Positions 1 to 9,243 of a stretch of DNA of 57,043 nt are shown here, in pieces. A program made the position numbers and the translations under genes. The notes beneath the pieces are model-generated. The model ran no database searches and was not told where the DNA came from. It was given only the letters and a program-made list of their open reading frames with translations. This stretch comes from Mycobacterium sp. (GTDB lineage Bacteria > Actinomycetota > Actinomycetes > Mycobacteriales > Mycobacteriaceae). Each line of letters starts with the position of its first letter. The first letter of the stretch is position 1. The DNA lies in the NCBI GenBank assembly GCA_025965895.1, contig JAOPWC010000100.1, positions 1-57,043 of the forward strand, written 5' to 3'.

Positions 1-97
1 CATGTCGGGTGATCGTGATCCGCTCATGGGTGCGCTCAACTTGAGCCACGTACTCGGAAAGATGATTGCGGGCCTCGCCCAGCGGGACAGCAGCCAT
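1..97 (-). CDS. Phd/YefM-type antitoxin, N-terminal part (runs off window)
   Basis: The first 32 codons of a minus-strand gene are visible, beginning MAAVPLGEARNHLSEYV. The pattern (short lead, then E-A-R-x-x-L-S-x-Y-V) is the N-terminal DNA-binding and dimerisation segment of Phd/YefM (prevent-host-death) antitoxins. In such type II systems it would repress its own operon and neutralise a toxin encoded just downstream, which lies outside the window. It sits downstream of the decayed helicase gene, so it probably belongs to the same mobile-element remnant next to the tRNA. Family call is from the short N-terminus only. Confidence 0.6.
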   Translation of the reverse strand, partial: MAAVPLGEARNHLSEYVAQVERTHERITITRH

Positions 98-179
98 AGT
101 CACCAGTGTAGCCAAAAGTATGTACAAAGTGCTGATCAGACGCGCTGCTAGTTAAGCGGTGGCGCCGCTAGTTTGCTGA

Positions 180-2012
180 TCACCGAATGATCGGCCATGG
201 GTCGCGACGCTGGGGGTCCTCGCGGGTCACATCGACACTGTATGCCGACTCGGGTACTCGTGTACCTGCGGTACACGTTTCATCTGCTGTGGTAAACCCT
301 GGTTTTTCGTCGGTGTACTGGTGGTACACGGGTACCTTCTTGTGTCCGCGTTGTCCTGGTGAGACGGCGATCTGTCCGCTGTCGAGCAGCTCAGTCAGAG
401 CGGTGTCGTAGTAGTCGCGAATGTCGACTTTCAGTGACCTGCGCAGTTCACCGGTAGTTAGCTGTCGGTCGCCGGCAAGCTTGCGCAGGATGGCTTCGCG
501 GGCGCGTTGGGCTTTGCGTTCAGAGACGATCTCGTCGCGCTCGGCGCTTGCGAGGGCGCGCGCGGTGTTCTGGCTGCGGTAGTGCTGGGTGAGCGCACGG
601 CGGCAGTGATCGCGGGCGGCAGCGCTGACGTCCATCACGTGGCGGGCGAGGGTCCAGTCGGTCTCGTCGAGGCCGGTGCGATTGTCGAGGGCCATCAGGG
701 CCACGGCGACTTTGAGGCGGCAGAGCAAGGCGTGGCCGTCCAGGGGTCGACGCGGGTGTCCTGGCGAAGCACGGCCAGGCGATGGGCATCAATGGTGGTG
801 CGTGCTGATGCCGGTAGGGGCGAGGTCGCTGCCGACGAGTCGGAGGTGCCCGGAATGTCCGCGCGGCCAGGCTAATTCGAGTGCGTTCCAGCAGCCGGGG
901 TCCGGTGGGCGTTCCTCGGGCGCGTCGGGGTCGGTGGTGGGCATCCAGATGAATCGTTGGGGCAGGCCGCCATCGGCGGCGCCGAGGAGGGCGTGGGAGC
1001 GCAGTGGTTGGACGCCGACGATGACGCAGGCGCGATAAGTGTGGGCGGCGACCAGGGTGCGGGTGTCCTTGCCGGCGTTGGCGAAGCCCAGCGCCTCTCC
1101 GGAGTAAAGCTTGCGCAGCTCGGCAGACAGGGTGGAGCCCTGTCGGCTGGTCAGTGCGGTGAGTGTGTCGATTTCGGGGACCGTGAAGACCACCGACGTC
1201 ACGGGATTGGGTTCGTCGGGCGGGGTGCCGAGGGGGCGGAAGGTGCGGCTTGCGCCTTCGCCGCTGCCGAGCGGTAGTGAATCGGTTTGCGATCCCTCGA
1301 ATTTGAGTCCGGCGGCGGCGGCGTCGGCGCCGCCCTTGCCGGCCCCTGATGGACCGACCAGTGCCACGAACAGGTTCAGTGACATGCGTCCGCCGACGGT
1401 GCCGGGCAGCGCGACATGTGGAGGAATGGTCGCTACGGCCCGGGCCATCGCAGTGCCCAGTACCGCCCAGGGCCCGACCCGGCGTGAGCGCGCCAAAGTG
1501 AGGATGTGGCGCAGTACCGGCCGTGCGGACCAGAAGACCTCGGCATCAGTCATCGGCATCGCCGCGCAGCGGGGCCAGTCGGGCGAATGTCTCTGCTGCA
1601 GGGAGGTGTCGATGAGGGTCTTGAGCTCGTCCTCGGCCGCCGTTTCGGCGGCGGCAATCAGGGTCAGGCCCCAGCTTTCGACCTTCCGGCGCAGCGTCTC
1701 TGAGACAAGGGTGGCAGCGTAACGTCGCGCGGTTTCTGGTGGAGCGCCGGCCGTGGCCACGCTCGTCAGCCAGCACGCTGTTGGACGGTCGAGTTCGCCC
1801 GTGCGGCGGAGCTCGTCGAGGACGAGTTGTGGCGCCGGGGTGATGTTCTGGTGCGCGAGGGCAACCAGGGCCTCGTAGCCGCCTCGGGTTGGCTCGTCGA
1901 GATCATCTGATGCGTCAACGTATTCGGCGATCTGCAGCACCGTCGGGCACCCGCTGTACAGCAGCGCACACACGAGAAGGTCGGCCGCAGGGGGCAGTGG
2001 CCCGATAGGGGC
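180..2012 (-). pseudogene. DUF3987-type helicase/primase-helicase of a mobile element, truncated and frameshifted
   Basis: A DnaB-N-like helical segment is followed by a P-loop (VGPSGAGKGG, with Gly where Ser/Thr is usual) and a C-terminal winged-helix-like region. This resembles the DUF3987 proteins of actinobacterial prophages and integrative elements. The reading frame stops at 789-791 and resumes in the same frame after about 735. Between them a second frame reads IDAHRLAVLRQDTRVDP, so two compensating one-base indels (near 800 and near 755) broke an originally continuous protein; a sequencing error is the alternative. The 5' end is lost: upstream of about 2012 the frame only reads antisense through an integrase remnant. 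Not expected to be functional. Confidence 0.7.
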
Positions 2013-2571
2013 CAGGTTGAGGCGAGGTGAGATAGCCGGTCTGCGGTGGGGTGATGTCGACCTCGAGTCCAAGACACTGTCGATCGTGAACAACCGCGTG
2101 ATGGCGGGCGGACGCTCGGTGGAAAACGATCCGAAGTCGATGGCCTCTCGGCGGACGCTGCCCCTACCTGACCGCCTGGTCTCGGTGCTGCGATCAGCCA
2201 AGGCCCGATATTCAGCCGAGCGCCTGGCGCTTGGCGGCGGCGCCTTCGGCTACGTGGTGAGTAATGAAGCCGGCGAACCATACTCGCCGGCCGTCCTGTC
2301 CCGGTACTGGCGCGATGCCGTGAAGGCGGCCGGGGTGAGACACATCAAGCTGCACGCTGCTCGGCACACATGCGCGACGTTGATGCATCTACAAGGTGTG
2401 CCAGTCGCGGTGATCGCGGCGTGGATCGGCCACAAGGACGGCAGTCTGACCATGCGTCTCTACGCGCACTCGCAGAACGATGCCTTGAAGAGCGCCGGAG
2501 AGAGTTTGAATCGAGTTGTGACATTCTGTGACACCGAGGGTGCCCGTTCGAACGATTCGAACAGCGTTTGA
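2012..2571 (+). pseudogene. Tyrosine recombinase (integrase), C-terminal fragment
   Basis: This is the catalytic half of a phage-type integrase. The sequence begins at the first catalytic Arg motif (RRGEIAGLRWGDVD), continues through HAARHTCATLMH (His-x-x-Arg-His) and ends with WIGHKDGSLTMRLYAHS carrying the Tyr nucleophile. The frame is closed by a stop near 2003, so the arm-binding and core-binding domains are missing. It abuts, head to head, the truncated helicase on the opposite strand, which indicates a deletion that fused two parts of one element. Its 3' end lies 14 bp from the 3' end of tRNA-Gly, the usual place for an integrase beside its attachment site. Confidence 0.8.
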
Positions 2572-2585
2572 GCTGGTCAGAGCGG

Positions 2586-2656
2586 AGCCGATGACGGGAA
2601 TCGAACCCGCGTATTCAGCTTGGGAAGCTGATGTTCTGCCATTGAACTACATCGGC
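2586..2656 (-). tRNA. tRNA-Gly (anticodon CCC)
   Basis: The minus strand folds as a 71-nt cloverleaf. The acceptor stem GCCGATG pairs with CATCGGC, the T arm contains GGGTTCGATTCCC, and the anticodon stem TCAGC/GCTGA encloses loop TTCCCAA, giving anticodon CCC. CCA is not encoded. The 3' end faces the integrase remnant, which fits use of this tRNA as an attachment site by the left-hand element. Confidence 0.93.
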
Positions 2657-2797
2657 AATGTCGGTCACGAAGGTTAGCAGCAACGGGCCATCGGTACAGC
2701 ACCTCTGGCGAGGAGACGCAAAAGTCTTCGACACGCCGAAGGCGGAGCGGTTTTTGTGTCTGCTCGCAAGTGAGAAGCCAGCCGATACGCTCGTCGC

Positions 2798-3373
2798 GTG
2801 TTGCTCTCCGACCGCGATATCCGTGCCGAAATCGACGCCGGGCGTCTGGGCATCGATCCGTTCGACGAGAGGCTCGTGCAGCCGTCCAGCGTCGACGTTC
2901 GGCTCGACAGCCTGTTTCGGGTGTTCAACAACACCCGTTACACGCACATCGACCCGGCTCGGCAGCAGGACGAGCTGACAAGCCTCGTTCAGCCCGTGGA
3001 CGGGGAGCCGTTCGTGCTGCATCCAGGCGAGTTTGTGCTCGGGTCCACCCTCGAGCTGTGTACGCTGCCCGACGACCTGGCGGGCCGGCTGGAGGGCAAG
3101 TCATCGCTGGGGCGGCTCGGCCTGCTGACCCACTCGACCGCGGGCTTCATCGACCCGGGCTTCAGTGGCCATATCACCCTCGAGCTGTCCAATGTCGCCA
3201 ATCTGCCGATCACTCTGTGGCCCGGAATGAAGATCGGCCAACTGTGCCTGCTGCGGCTCACCAGCCCGGCCGAACACCCTTATGGCAGCGCGAAAGTCGG
3301 TTCGAAATACCAGGGCCAGCGCGGGCCGACGCCGTCGCGGTCCTACCAGAACTTCGGGACCCCTTCGACCTGA
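2798..3373 (+). CDS. dcd: dCTP deaminase (mycobacterial type, probably also dUTPase)
   Basis: The 191-residue product starts at GTG and matches the length and motifs of mycobacterial Dcd. It deaminates dCTP and, in the M. tuberculosis homologue, also hydrolyses the dUTP formed to dUMP, feeding dTMP synthesis in the cytoplasm. [10 protein letters not shown] supplies Ser102 and Arg106, and HITLELSN supplies the catalytic Glu129, at the numbering known for the M. tuberculosis enzyme. [11 protein letters not shown] is the typical trimer and active-site loop. It stands beside tRNA-Gly as in other mycobacteria. Confidence 0.96.
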   Translation: MLLSDRDIRAEIDAGRLGIDPFDERLVQPSSVDVRLDSLFRVFNNTRYTHIDPARQQDELTSLVQPVDGEPFVLHPGEFVLGSTLELCTLPDDLAGRLEGKSSLGRLGLLTHSTAGFIDPGFSGHITLELSNVANLPITLWPGMKIGQLCLLRLTSPAEHPYGSAKVGSKYQGQRGPTPSRSYQNFGTPST

Positions 3374-3488
3374 AGTCGCGCCGACTGAAGTTGTCCGGCG
3401 CGCGTGTCAGGCTGCACGGGTAGGGTCTACCCCGCAGGTTCCTTTGTGGGCAGGCGCCGTCGCTGTTCAACCAGTGACTCCATCAAGA

Positions 3489-3592
3489 TCAGCTAACGTC
3501 GGGAAATGTAACGCTCAAGGCTGACGACGCGATGAAGTATCGGGTTGACGGCGTAGTTGGGGTACGTGCCCACAAGTGATTTCAGCTAACGT
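3489..3592 (+). promoter_or_regulatory. Duplicated TCAGCTAACGT motif upstream of the Pro-rich membrane protein gene
   Basis: The 11-mer TCAGCTAACGT occurs at 3489-3499 and again at 3582-3592, 93 bp apart, in the 240-bp gap before the gene at 3614. TAACGT could serve as a -10 box in either copy, and the second lies about 20 bp before the start codon. Either tandem promoters or a duplicated protein site would explain it. Confidence 0.35.
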
Positions 3593-3613
3593 AGCAAACA
3601 TTGTGGAGGGGCA

Positions 3614-5350
3614 GTGGAGATCGTACTTGGCGTGTCGATGGCACCCACGGCGGTCCGCATGGTGCTGGTCGAAGGCGAAAGGGCCGACGGTCTGACAGTC
3701 GATCATGATGTCTTCGACATCACCGGCATCGACGGTTCGGCAACGCCGAGCGCACCGGAGCAAGTGATCGCCGCGGTGTTGGGCACCCAGGAGAGCGCCA
3801 ATGCCGGTGGCCACAAGTTGATCACAACGGGCGTGACGTGGAGCGACCGCGACGAAGCCGCCGCGCTGCGCGAGGCGCTGGCCCTCCACGGCATCGAGAA
3901 CGTGACGCTGATCTCGGAGCTGCATGCGGCAGGCGCGCTGGCCCAAGCGGTGGGCCGGGCGGTCGGCTACGACAAGACCGCGCTGATGTTCATCGAGCGG
4001 GACGCCGCGACGCTGTCGGTCGTAGAGACTTCCGACGGCTCGATCGTCAATGTGCTCGGCAGCAGCCTGCACGGCGCCGACGTGATGACCGTACTCACGG
4101 AGATGGTCACCAGCCTGAAGGAGCACGACGCGCGGCCGGCGGGCGTGTTCATCGTCGGGTCCGGGGTCGACGTCAGCTCCGTGAAGGAGCACCTCGAACA
4201 CCTGGTGCCGATCCCGGTGAGCGCGCCCGAGGACGGCGACGTCGCGCTGGCCCGCGGGGCTGCGCTGGCCGCGGCCAACGCCCCGCGCTTCGAAGCGTCC
4301 ACCGTCGGGCTGGCCTACTCGCAGGACCCGGACGGCACCACCGCAGGTGCCACCTACGCCGTGGACCCGGCAGCTGCCACCTACGCCGTAGACCCGGCAG
4401 CGGCCACCCAGCTCGCTCCCGCCAGCCGGGTGAGCACCGCCGACGCTGCCGATGACGCGGTTGACCCGTCCCCGCAGGGCCGTAAGCCATTCCTGCTCGT
4501 CGGCAGCTCCCTGACCGGCATCTTTGTGGTCGGCGTGGTCGCACTGGTGATTTCGTTGGCCGTCAGCATTCGACCGACGGTCGACCAGCGACCCAACCCC
4601 GGCGACAGCGTCATTCTGCCCAGCACCGCAGCGCCTGCTTCTCCCGCGGCCCAGAACGCGCCGCCGGTGCAACCGGCCCCTCAGCCGCCGGCTGAGACCA
4701 TCCCGGCACCCGTGCCGGTGGTGCAGCAGGCCCCGCAACCCCAGTCTCCGCGCACGGTTTTCGTCGAGGCGCCCGCGCCGAAGGCACCGGCGCCCGCCGC
4801 GGAGCCTCCGCCGGCACCCGCAGCCGCCCCACCGGCCCCGGTCCCCGCCGCGCCTGTCCCTGTCGACCCGCCGGCGGCACCGGCCCCGGTGTACTCGCCT
4901 CCGGCTGCGCCGCCGGTGTACATACCGCCGCCGGCGCCGATCATCGGCTTCCCGCTGCGGCCGATCTTGCGGCCGCCGGTGCAGGAGCGCCCGCCGTGGT
5001 ATTCGCCGCCACCGCAGCAGTGGCCGCAGAACCCACCGCAGCAGTACCCGCAGAACCCGCCGCAGCAGTGGCCGCAGAACCCACCGCAGCAGTACCCGCA
5101 ATACCCCCCGCAGAGCCAGGCGCCTCAGTCGCCGCAGTACCCGCAATACCCGGACGGCTCGGGTGGTTCCGGCTCCGGTAGCTCCGGTAGCTCGGGTAGC
5201 TCCGGTAGTTCCGGTTCCGGAGGTTACGGCTCCGGCGGCTACGGGCCGTCCCCCGGCAGCTCAGGATCCGGCAGCTCAGGGTCTGGCAGCTCGGGTTCTG
5301 GTGGCTCGGGCGGGTCGCGTTCGCCGTTGTGGCCGTCCCCCGGCAGCTAG
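3614..5350 (+). CDS. DUF7159-type membrane protein with Pro/Gln-rich and Gly/Ser tail
   Basis: The 578-residue protein starts at GTG behind a good Shine-Dalgarno (GGAGGGG). Residues 1-225 form an actin/Hsp70-like (ASKHA-looking) cytoplasmic domain (N-terminal VLGVSMAPTAVRMVLVEG). After a linker with a duplicated ATYAVDPAA segment, one membrane helix follows near residues 295-315 (FLLVGSSLTGIFVVGVVALV). The rest is an extracytoplasmic Pro/Ala-rich region, repeats of PPQQWPQNP/PPQQYPQNP, and a Gly-Ser tail. Such proteins are common in mycobacteria, but I know of no assigned reaction. The architecture parallels the Hsp70-like protein at 18242-20053. The low-complexity tail may be length-variable between strains. 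Confidence 0.75.
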   Translation: MEIVLGVSMAPTAVRMVLVEGERADGLTVDHDVFDITGIDGSATPSAPEQVIAAVLGTQESANAGGHKLITTGVTWSDRDEAAALREALALHGIENVTLISELHAAGALAQAVGRAVGYDKTALMFIERDAATLSVVETSDGSIVNVLGSSLHGADVMTVLTEMVTSLKEHDARPAGVFIVGSGVDVSSVKEHLEHLVPIPVSAPEDGDVALARGAALAAANAPRFEASTVGLAYSQDPDGTTAGATYAVDPAAATYAVDPAAATQLAPASRVSTADAADDAVDPSPQGRKPFLLVGSSLTGIFVVGVVALVISLAVSIRPTVDQRPNPGDSVILPSTAAPASPAAQNAPPVQPAPQPPAETIPAPVPVVQQAPQPQSPRTVFVEAPAPKAPAPAAEPPPAPAAAPPAPVPAAPVPVDPPAAPAPVYSPPAAPPVYIPPPAPIIGFPLRPILRPPVQERPPWYSPPPQQWPQNPPQQYPQNPPQQWPQNPPQQYPQYPPQSQAPQSPQYPQYPDGSGGSGSGSSGSSGSSGSSGSGGYGSGGYGPSPGSSGSGSSGSGSSGSGGSGGSRSPLWPSPGS

Positions 5351-5424
5351 TCCGTTACCTGCTGTTGGCCTGCCGCTCAGTGTCACGACGCGGTTAGCTC
5401 ATCGCCGCCTCCTATACAGGTGGT

Positions 5425-6765
5425 ATGCGGTGCACCGTATTCGGCACGGGCTACCTGGGCGCCACGCATGCCGCCGGGATGGCTGAGCTCGGGCATGAGG
5501 TCCTCGGTGTCGACATCGATCCCGGGAAGGTGGCCAAGCTGGCCGCCGGTGACGTGCCGTTCTACGAACCCGGTCTGCGAAAGATGCTGTGCGAGAACCT
5601 TGCTGCCGGCCGACTGCGGTTCACCACCGACTACGATCAGGCGGCCGAATTCGCCGATGTGCATTTTCTCGGTGTCGGCACCCCGCAGAAGAAGGGGGAG
5701 TACACGGCCGACCTGCGCTATGTGCACGCGGTGATCGACACACTGGTGCCGCGGCTGCGCCGGCAGGCGGTCGTGGTGGGCAAGTCGACTGTTCCCGTCG
5801 GCACGGCGGCAGAACTCGCGACCCGGGCCCGCACCCTCGCACCTGAGGGGGTCGACGTCGAAGTCGCGTGGAACCCGGAGTTCCTCCGCGAAGGCTACGC
5901 GGTACACGATACGTTGCGTCCCGACCGCATTGTGCTTGGCGTGCAACCTGATTCGCTTCGCGCCGAGATCGCGGTCCGCGAGCTGTACGCACCACTGCTG
6001 GGCGCCGGCGTGCCGTTCCTGCTCACCGATCTGCAGACCGCCGAGCTCGTGAAGGTTTCGGCCAACGCGTTTCTGGCAACGAAGATCTCGTTCATCAACG
6101 CGATTTCCGAAGTGTGCGAAGCCGCCGACGCCGATGTCACGGTGCTCGCTGACGCGCTGGGCTACGACCCCCGCATCGGTCGCCGATTCCTCAATGCCGG
6201 ACTGGGTTTCGGGGGCGGGTGTCTGCCCAAAGACATCCGGGCATTCATGGCACGCGCGGGCGAGCTCGGTGCCAGCCACGCGCTGACGTTCCTTCGCGAG
6301 GTCGACAGCATCAACATGCGGCGCCGCACGCTGATGGTCGAGCTGGCCGCAAGGGCGTGCGGTGGCTCGCTGCTGGGTGCGAACATCGCAGTCCTCGGCG
6401 CGGCGTTCAAACCCGAGTCCGACGACGTCCGCGATTCGCCGGCCCTCAACGTCGCGGGCATGCTGCAACTCAACGGCGCGAACGTCAACGTCTACGACCC
6501 GAAGGCGATGGAGAATTCGCGGCGGATATTCCCCACCCTGAACTACTCGACATCCGTGAGGGAGGCTTGCGACCGCGCCGACGCCGTGCTGGTGCTGACG
6601 GAGTGGCGGGAGTTCGTCGACATCGACCCCCACGGCCTCGCCGACACAGTGCGCGCCAAAGTCGTTGTGGACGGCCGCAATTGTCTCGACAGCACGCGCT
6701 GGACAAACGCCGGGTGGCGGCTCTTTGGCCTGGGCCGTCGGGTCGCCGAACCACCGGCCGCCTAG
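5425..6765 (+). CDS. udgA: UDP-glucose 6-dehydrogenase
   Basis: The enzyme oxidises UDP-glucose to UDP-glucuronate with two NAD+, supplying sugar precursors for envelope polysaccharides. The 446-residue product has an N-terminal NAD-binding Rossmann motif (FGTGYLGATHA), a central dimerisation helix, the thiohemiacetal-forming Cys266 in GFGGGCLPKDIRAF, and a C-terminal UDP-binding domain (AFKPESDDVRDSPAL). Length and motif order are those of the UGD/GMD dehydrogenase family. It corresponds to udgA (Rv0322c) of the same region in M. tuberculosis, here on the dcd strand. Confidence 0.93.
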   Translation: MRCTVFGTGYLGATHAAGMAELGHEVLGVDIDPGKVAKLAAGDVPFYEPGLRKMLCENLAAGRLRFTTDYDQAAEFADVHFLGVGTPQKKGEYTADLRYVHAVIDTLVPRLRRQAVVVGKSTVPVGTAAELATRARTLAPEGVDVEVAWNPEFLREGYAVHDTLRPDRIVLGVQPDSLRAEIAVRELYAPLLGAGVPFLLTDLQTAELVKVSANAFLATKISFINAISEVCEAADADVTVLADALGYDPRIGRRFLNAGLGFGGGCLPKDIRAFMARAGELGASHALTFLREVDSINMRRRTLMVELAARACGGSLLGANIAVLGAAFKPESDDVRDSPALNVAGMLQLNGANVNVYDPKAMENSRRIFPTLNYSTSVREACDRADAVLVLTEWREFVDIDPHGLADTVRAKVVVDGRNCLDSTRWTNAGWRLFGLGRRVAEPPAA

Positions 6766-6792
6766 CGCCGCGGCGAGACTAAGCTCGGATCC

Positions 6793-8100
6793 ATGAGGCA
6801 ACGGATCCGCTGGGTGGCAATGCACGGGGTGATCCGGGCGCTGGCCTCTGCCGGGGCTCGCCGCGGCGATCCGCGAGGCCGCCTGATCGCGGACCCCTCC
6901 GTGCGGGCCAACCCGATCGAGTTCATCGAGGAACTGCGATCCATGGGACGGCTGGTGCGATGCCGGGATGTGTACCTGACCGTCGACCATGAAATCGCGT
7001 ATGACTTGCTGCGCTCCGACGACTTCCGGGTGCTGGTGATGGGTTCGAGCCTGCCCAAGCCGCTGCGCTGGGTGCAGCAGCACACCGACAGCGGTCTGCT
7101 GCATCCGTTACAGCCGCCGTCGCTGCTGTCCGTCGAACCCCCCGAACACACCCGTTACCGCAAGCTGGTGTCGTCGGTCTTTACGACCCGGGCCGTAGCG
7201 GCGCTGCGAGACCGCGTCGAGGAGACCGCGATCAGGTTGCTCGACGACATGGGCAACCAGGCGGGGATCGTCGACGTCGTCGAACGCTACTGTTCGCAAC
7301 TGCCCGTCACCGTGATCGCCGACATCCTCGGCGTGCCCGACGCGGACCGTCAGCAGATCCTGAACTTCGGTGAGCTCGCCGCCCCCAGCCTCGACATCGG
7401 CCTGTCGTGGCTGCAGTACCAGCGCGTCTACCGTGGCATCGAGGGCTTCAACGTGTGGCTGGACGAGCACCTGCGACGACTGCGCCGCAATCCCGGCGAC
7501 GATTTGATGAGTCAGCTGATCGGGGCCGCCGACGAGGATGGGCGGCTCACCCAGCGCGAACTGCAGGCCACCGCCGGCCTGGTGCTGGTCGCCGGATTCG
7601 AGACGACGGTGAATTTGCTGGGGAACGGCATCAAGATGCTGCTGGAAGCGCCGCAACACGTGCAAACCCTGGCCGTGCGCCCGGAGCTGTGGCCGAACGC
7701 CGTCGAGGAGATCCTGCGGCTGGAATCACCGGTTCAGATGACCGGCCGAGTGGCCCGTACCGACATCGATCTCGCAGGCACCCGGGTCCGACGCGGCGAG
7801 ATGGTGATCATCTACCTGGCCGGTGCGAACCGCGACCCAGAAGCCTTCGAGGATCCGCATCGGTTCGACATCACACGGCCGAACGCCAACAAGCATCTGT
7901 CGTTCTCCGGCGGTCGGCATTTCTGTCTGGGTGCCGCACTGGCCAGGGCCGAAGGTGAAGTCGGGTTGCGGACCTTCTTCGAGCGCTATCCTGACGCCCG
8001 CCTCGCCGGCCGCGGCAACCGGCGTGACACCCGGGTGCTGCGCGGCTGGTCGTCGTTGCCGGTCGCGCTGGGCGCCACCCGCAGCGCAGTAAGTTCGTGA
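6793..8100 (+). CDS. Cytochrome P450
   Basis: A 435-residue bacterial P450 monooxygenase. The I-helix contains LVAGFETTVNLLGNG for oxygen activation, the K-helix contains the ExxR motif EEILRLESP, and the haem-binding loop FSGGRHFCLGAALARAE carries the thiolate ligand Cys378. It would need a ferredoxin and ferredoxin reductase, neither of which is nearby. The substrate cannot be read from the sequence. It begins 27 bp after udgA and ends 1 bp before the next gene, so it is likely co-transcribed with the MDMPI-family gene. CYP family number not assigned. Confidence 0.93.
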   Translation: MRQRIRWVAMHGVIRALASAGARRGDPRGRLIADPSVRANPIEFIEELRSMGRLVRCRDVYLTVDHEIAYDLLRSDDFRVLVMGSSLPKPLRWVQQHTDSGLLHPLQPPSLLSVEPPEHTRYRKLVSSVFTTRAVAALRDRVEETAIRLLDDMGNQAGIVDVVERYCSQLPVTVIADILGVPDADRQQILNFGELAAPSLDIGLSWLQYQRVYRGIEGFNVWLDEHLRRLRRNPGDDLMSQLIGAADEDGRLTQRELQATAGLVLVAGFETTVNLLGNGIKMLLEAPQHVQTLAVRPELWPNAVEEILRLESPVQMTGRVARTDIDLAGTRVRRGEMVIIYLAGANRDPEAFEDPHRFDITRPNANKHLSFSGGRHFCLGAALARAEGEVGLRTFFERYPDARLAGRGNRRDTRVLRGWSSLPVALGATRSAVSS

Positions 8101-8101
8101 C

Positions 8102-8839
8102 GTGGACTACTCGGCGGCGCTGCTAGCGGAGAACCGGCTTTTCGGAGAGCTGCTGCACAACGCGGACCCGGCGACGCCGGTGCCCACCTGCCCCGGGTGG
8201 ACGCTCAAGCAGCTGCTGCGCCATGTCGGCCGGGGCGACCACTGGGCGGCCCAGATCGTCGAGGACCGGCTCACCGAGTACCTGGACCCGCGCACGGCTC
8301 GAGACGGAAAGCCGCCCAACGACGCCGACGGTGCGATCGACTGGCTGTACGGCGGTGCGCAGGCCGTCGTCGACGCCGTCGGGCGCGTCGGCGCCGGTCC
8401 AGAGGTGTGGACGTTCCTGGGCCCGAGGCCCGCGGCCTGGTGGGTGCGGCGGCGGCTGCACGAGGTAACCGTGCATCGCGCCGACGCGACGCTCGCGCTG
8501 GGCGCCGACTATCACCTCTCCCCGCAACTGGCCGCCGACGGTCTGACGGAGTGGCTGGAGCGCGTCGAAGTCCAAGCCACCGAGGCCCCCTTGCCGCTGG
8601 CTGACGGTCAGACGCTGCAGCTGCACGCCGACGACGGCGGCGACTGGGCACTGCGCGGTCACGGCGGCGCGGTGAGCCTCTCGACAGGGCACGTTCACAA
8701 CGCCGACGCAACGGTCAGCGCACCGGCCACAGCGCTGTTCCTGACTACTGTGCGCCGGCTTCCCGCTGACGGCCCCCAGATCACGGTCAAAGGCGACGCC
8801 GGCGCGTGGCGGCACTGGCTCGACTACACCCCGTTCTGA
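8102..8839 (+). CDS. Maleylpyruvate isomerase family mycothiol-dependent enzyme
   Basis: The 245-residue product (GTG start) has the N-terminal MDMPI DinB-like four-helix domain, recognised by TCPGWTLKQLLRHVG and the downstream HEVTVHRADA with the metal-binding His residues, followed by a C-terminal SCP2-like region (GHVHNADATVSAPATALF). Members use mycothiol and a divalent metal for isomerase or thiol-transfer reactions; the substrate is unknown. It follows the P450 with a 1-bp gap, suggesting the two act in one pathway or stress response. Confidence 0.85.
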   Translation: MDYSAALLAENRLFGELLHNADPATPVPTCPGWTLKQLLRHVGRGDHWAAQIVEDRLTEYLDPRTARDGKPPNDADGAIDWLYGGAQAVVDAVGRVGAGPEVWTFLGPRPAAWWVRRRLHEVTVHRADATLALGADYHLSPQLAADGLTEWLERVEVQATEAPLPLADGQTLQLHADDGGDWALRGHGGAVSLSTGHVHNADATVSAPATALFLTTVRRLPADGPQITVKGDAGAWRHWLDYTPF

Positions 8840-8856
8840 CAGAGAAACTTGCAGCC

Positions 8857-9234
8857 ATGACCACTTCGGAGATCGCGACCGTCCTCGCCTGGCACGACGC
8901 GTTGAACGCATCGGACCTCGACACGCTCGTCGAGCTGTCCAGCGACGACATCGACGTCGGTGACGAACACGGCGCCATCCAGGGCCATGAAGCGCTGCGC
9001 AGATGGGCCACCACGTCGGGATTTACCGCCGAGCCGGGCCGCATGTATGTGCACGATGGAGTGGTGGTCACGGAGCAGCAGGTGCGCGCGGCGGCGGATC
9101 CGGGCACTGTGTCGGCGATGGCGTCGGCGTTCCGCGTCGTGCACGACAAGGTGACGTCGGTGTTCCGCCACAAAGACCTCGCGTCGGCACTGGCGGCGAC
9201 CGAGCTCACCGAGGAGGACCTCACCGCTGGTTAG
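8857..9234 (+). CDS. SnoaL/NTF2-like small protein
   Basis: A 125-residue protein from ATG 8857 (MTTSEIATVLAWHDALNA). The pattern of an N-terminal helix with a DLDTLVELSSDDIDV strand, then GHEALRRWA, is characteristic of the NTF2/SnoaL-like cone fold used by small cyclases, isomerases and ligand-binding proteins. No catalytic residue set identifies a reaction. It begins 17 bp after the MDMPI gene and ends 9 bp before rmlA, so it lies in the same run of plus-strand genes. Confidence 0.75.
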   Translation: MTTSEIATVLAWHDALNASDLDTLVELSSDDIDVGDEHGAIQGHEALRRWATTSGFTAEPGRMYVHDGVVVTEQQVRAAADPGTVSAMASAFRVVHDKVTSVFRHKDLASALAATELTEEDLTAG

Positions 9235-9243
9235 GCTGCAGTC

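Noticed and set aside
2586..2656. tRNA-Gly as attachment site of the 16.5-kb element
   Set aside because: That element's att repeats lie in the lipoprotein 3' end; no tRNA sequence is duplicated at 28 or 44.5 kb.
3515..7104. Long minus-strand frames opposite the Pro-rich protein and udgA
   Set aside because: They are antisense shadows of high-GC plus-strand genes with biased composition (Arg-rich) and no motifs.
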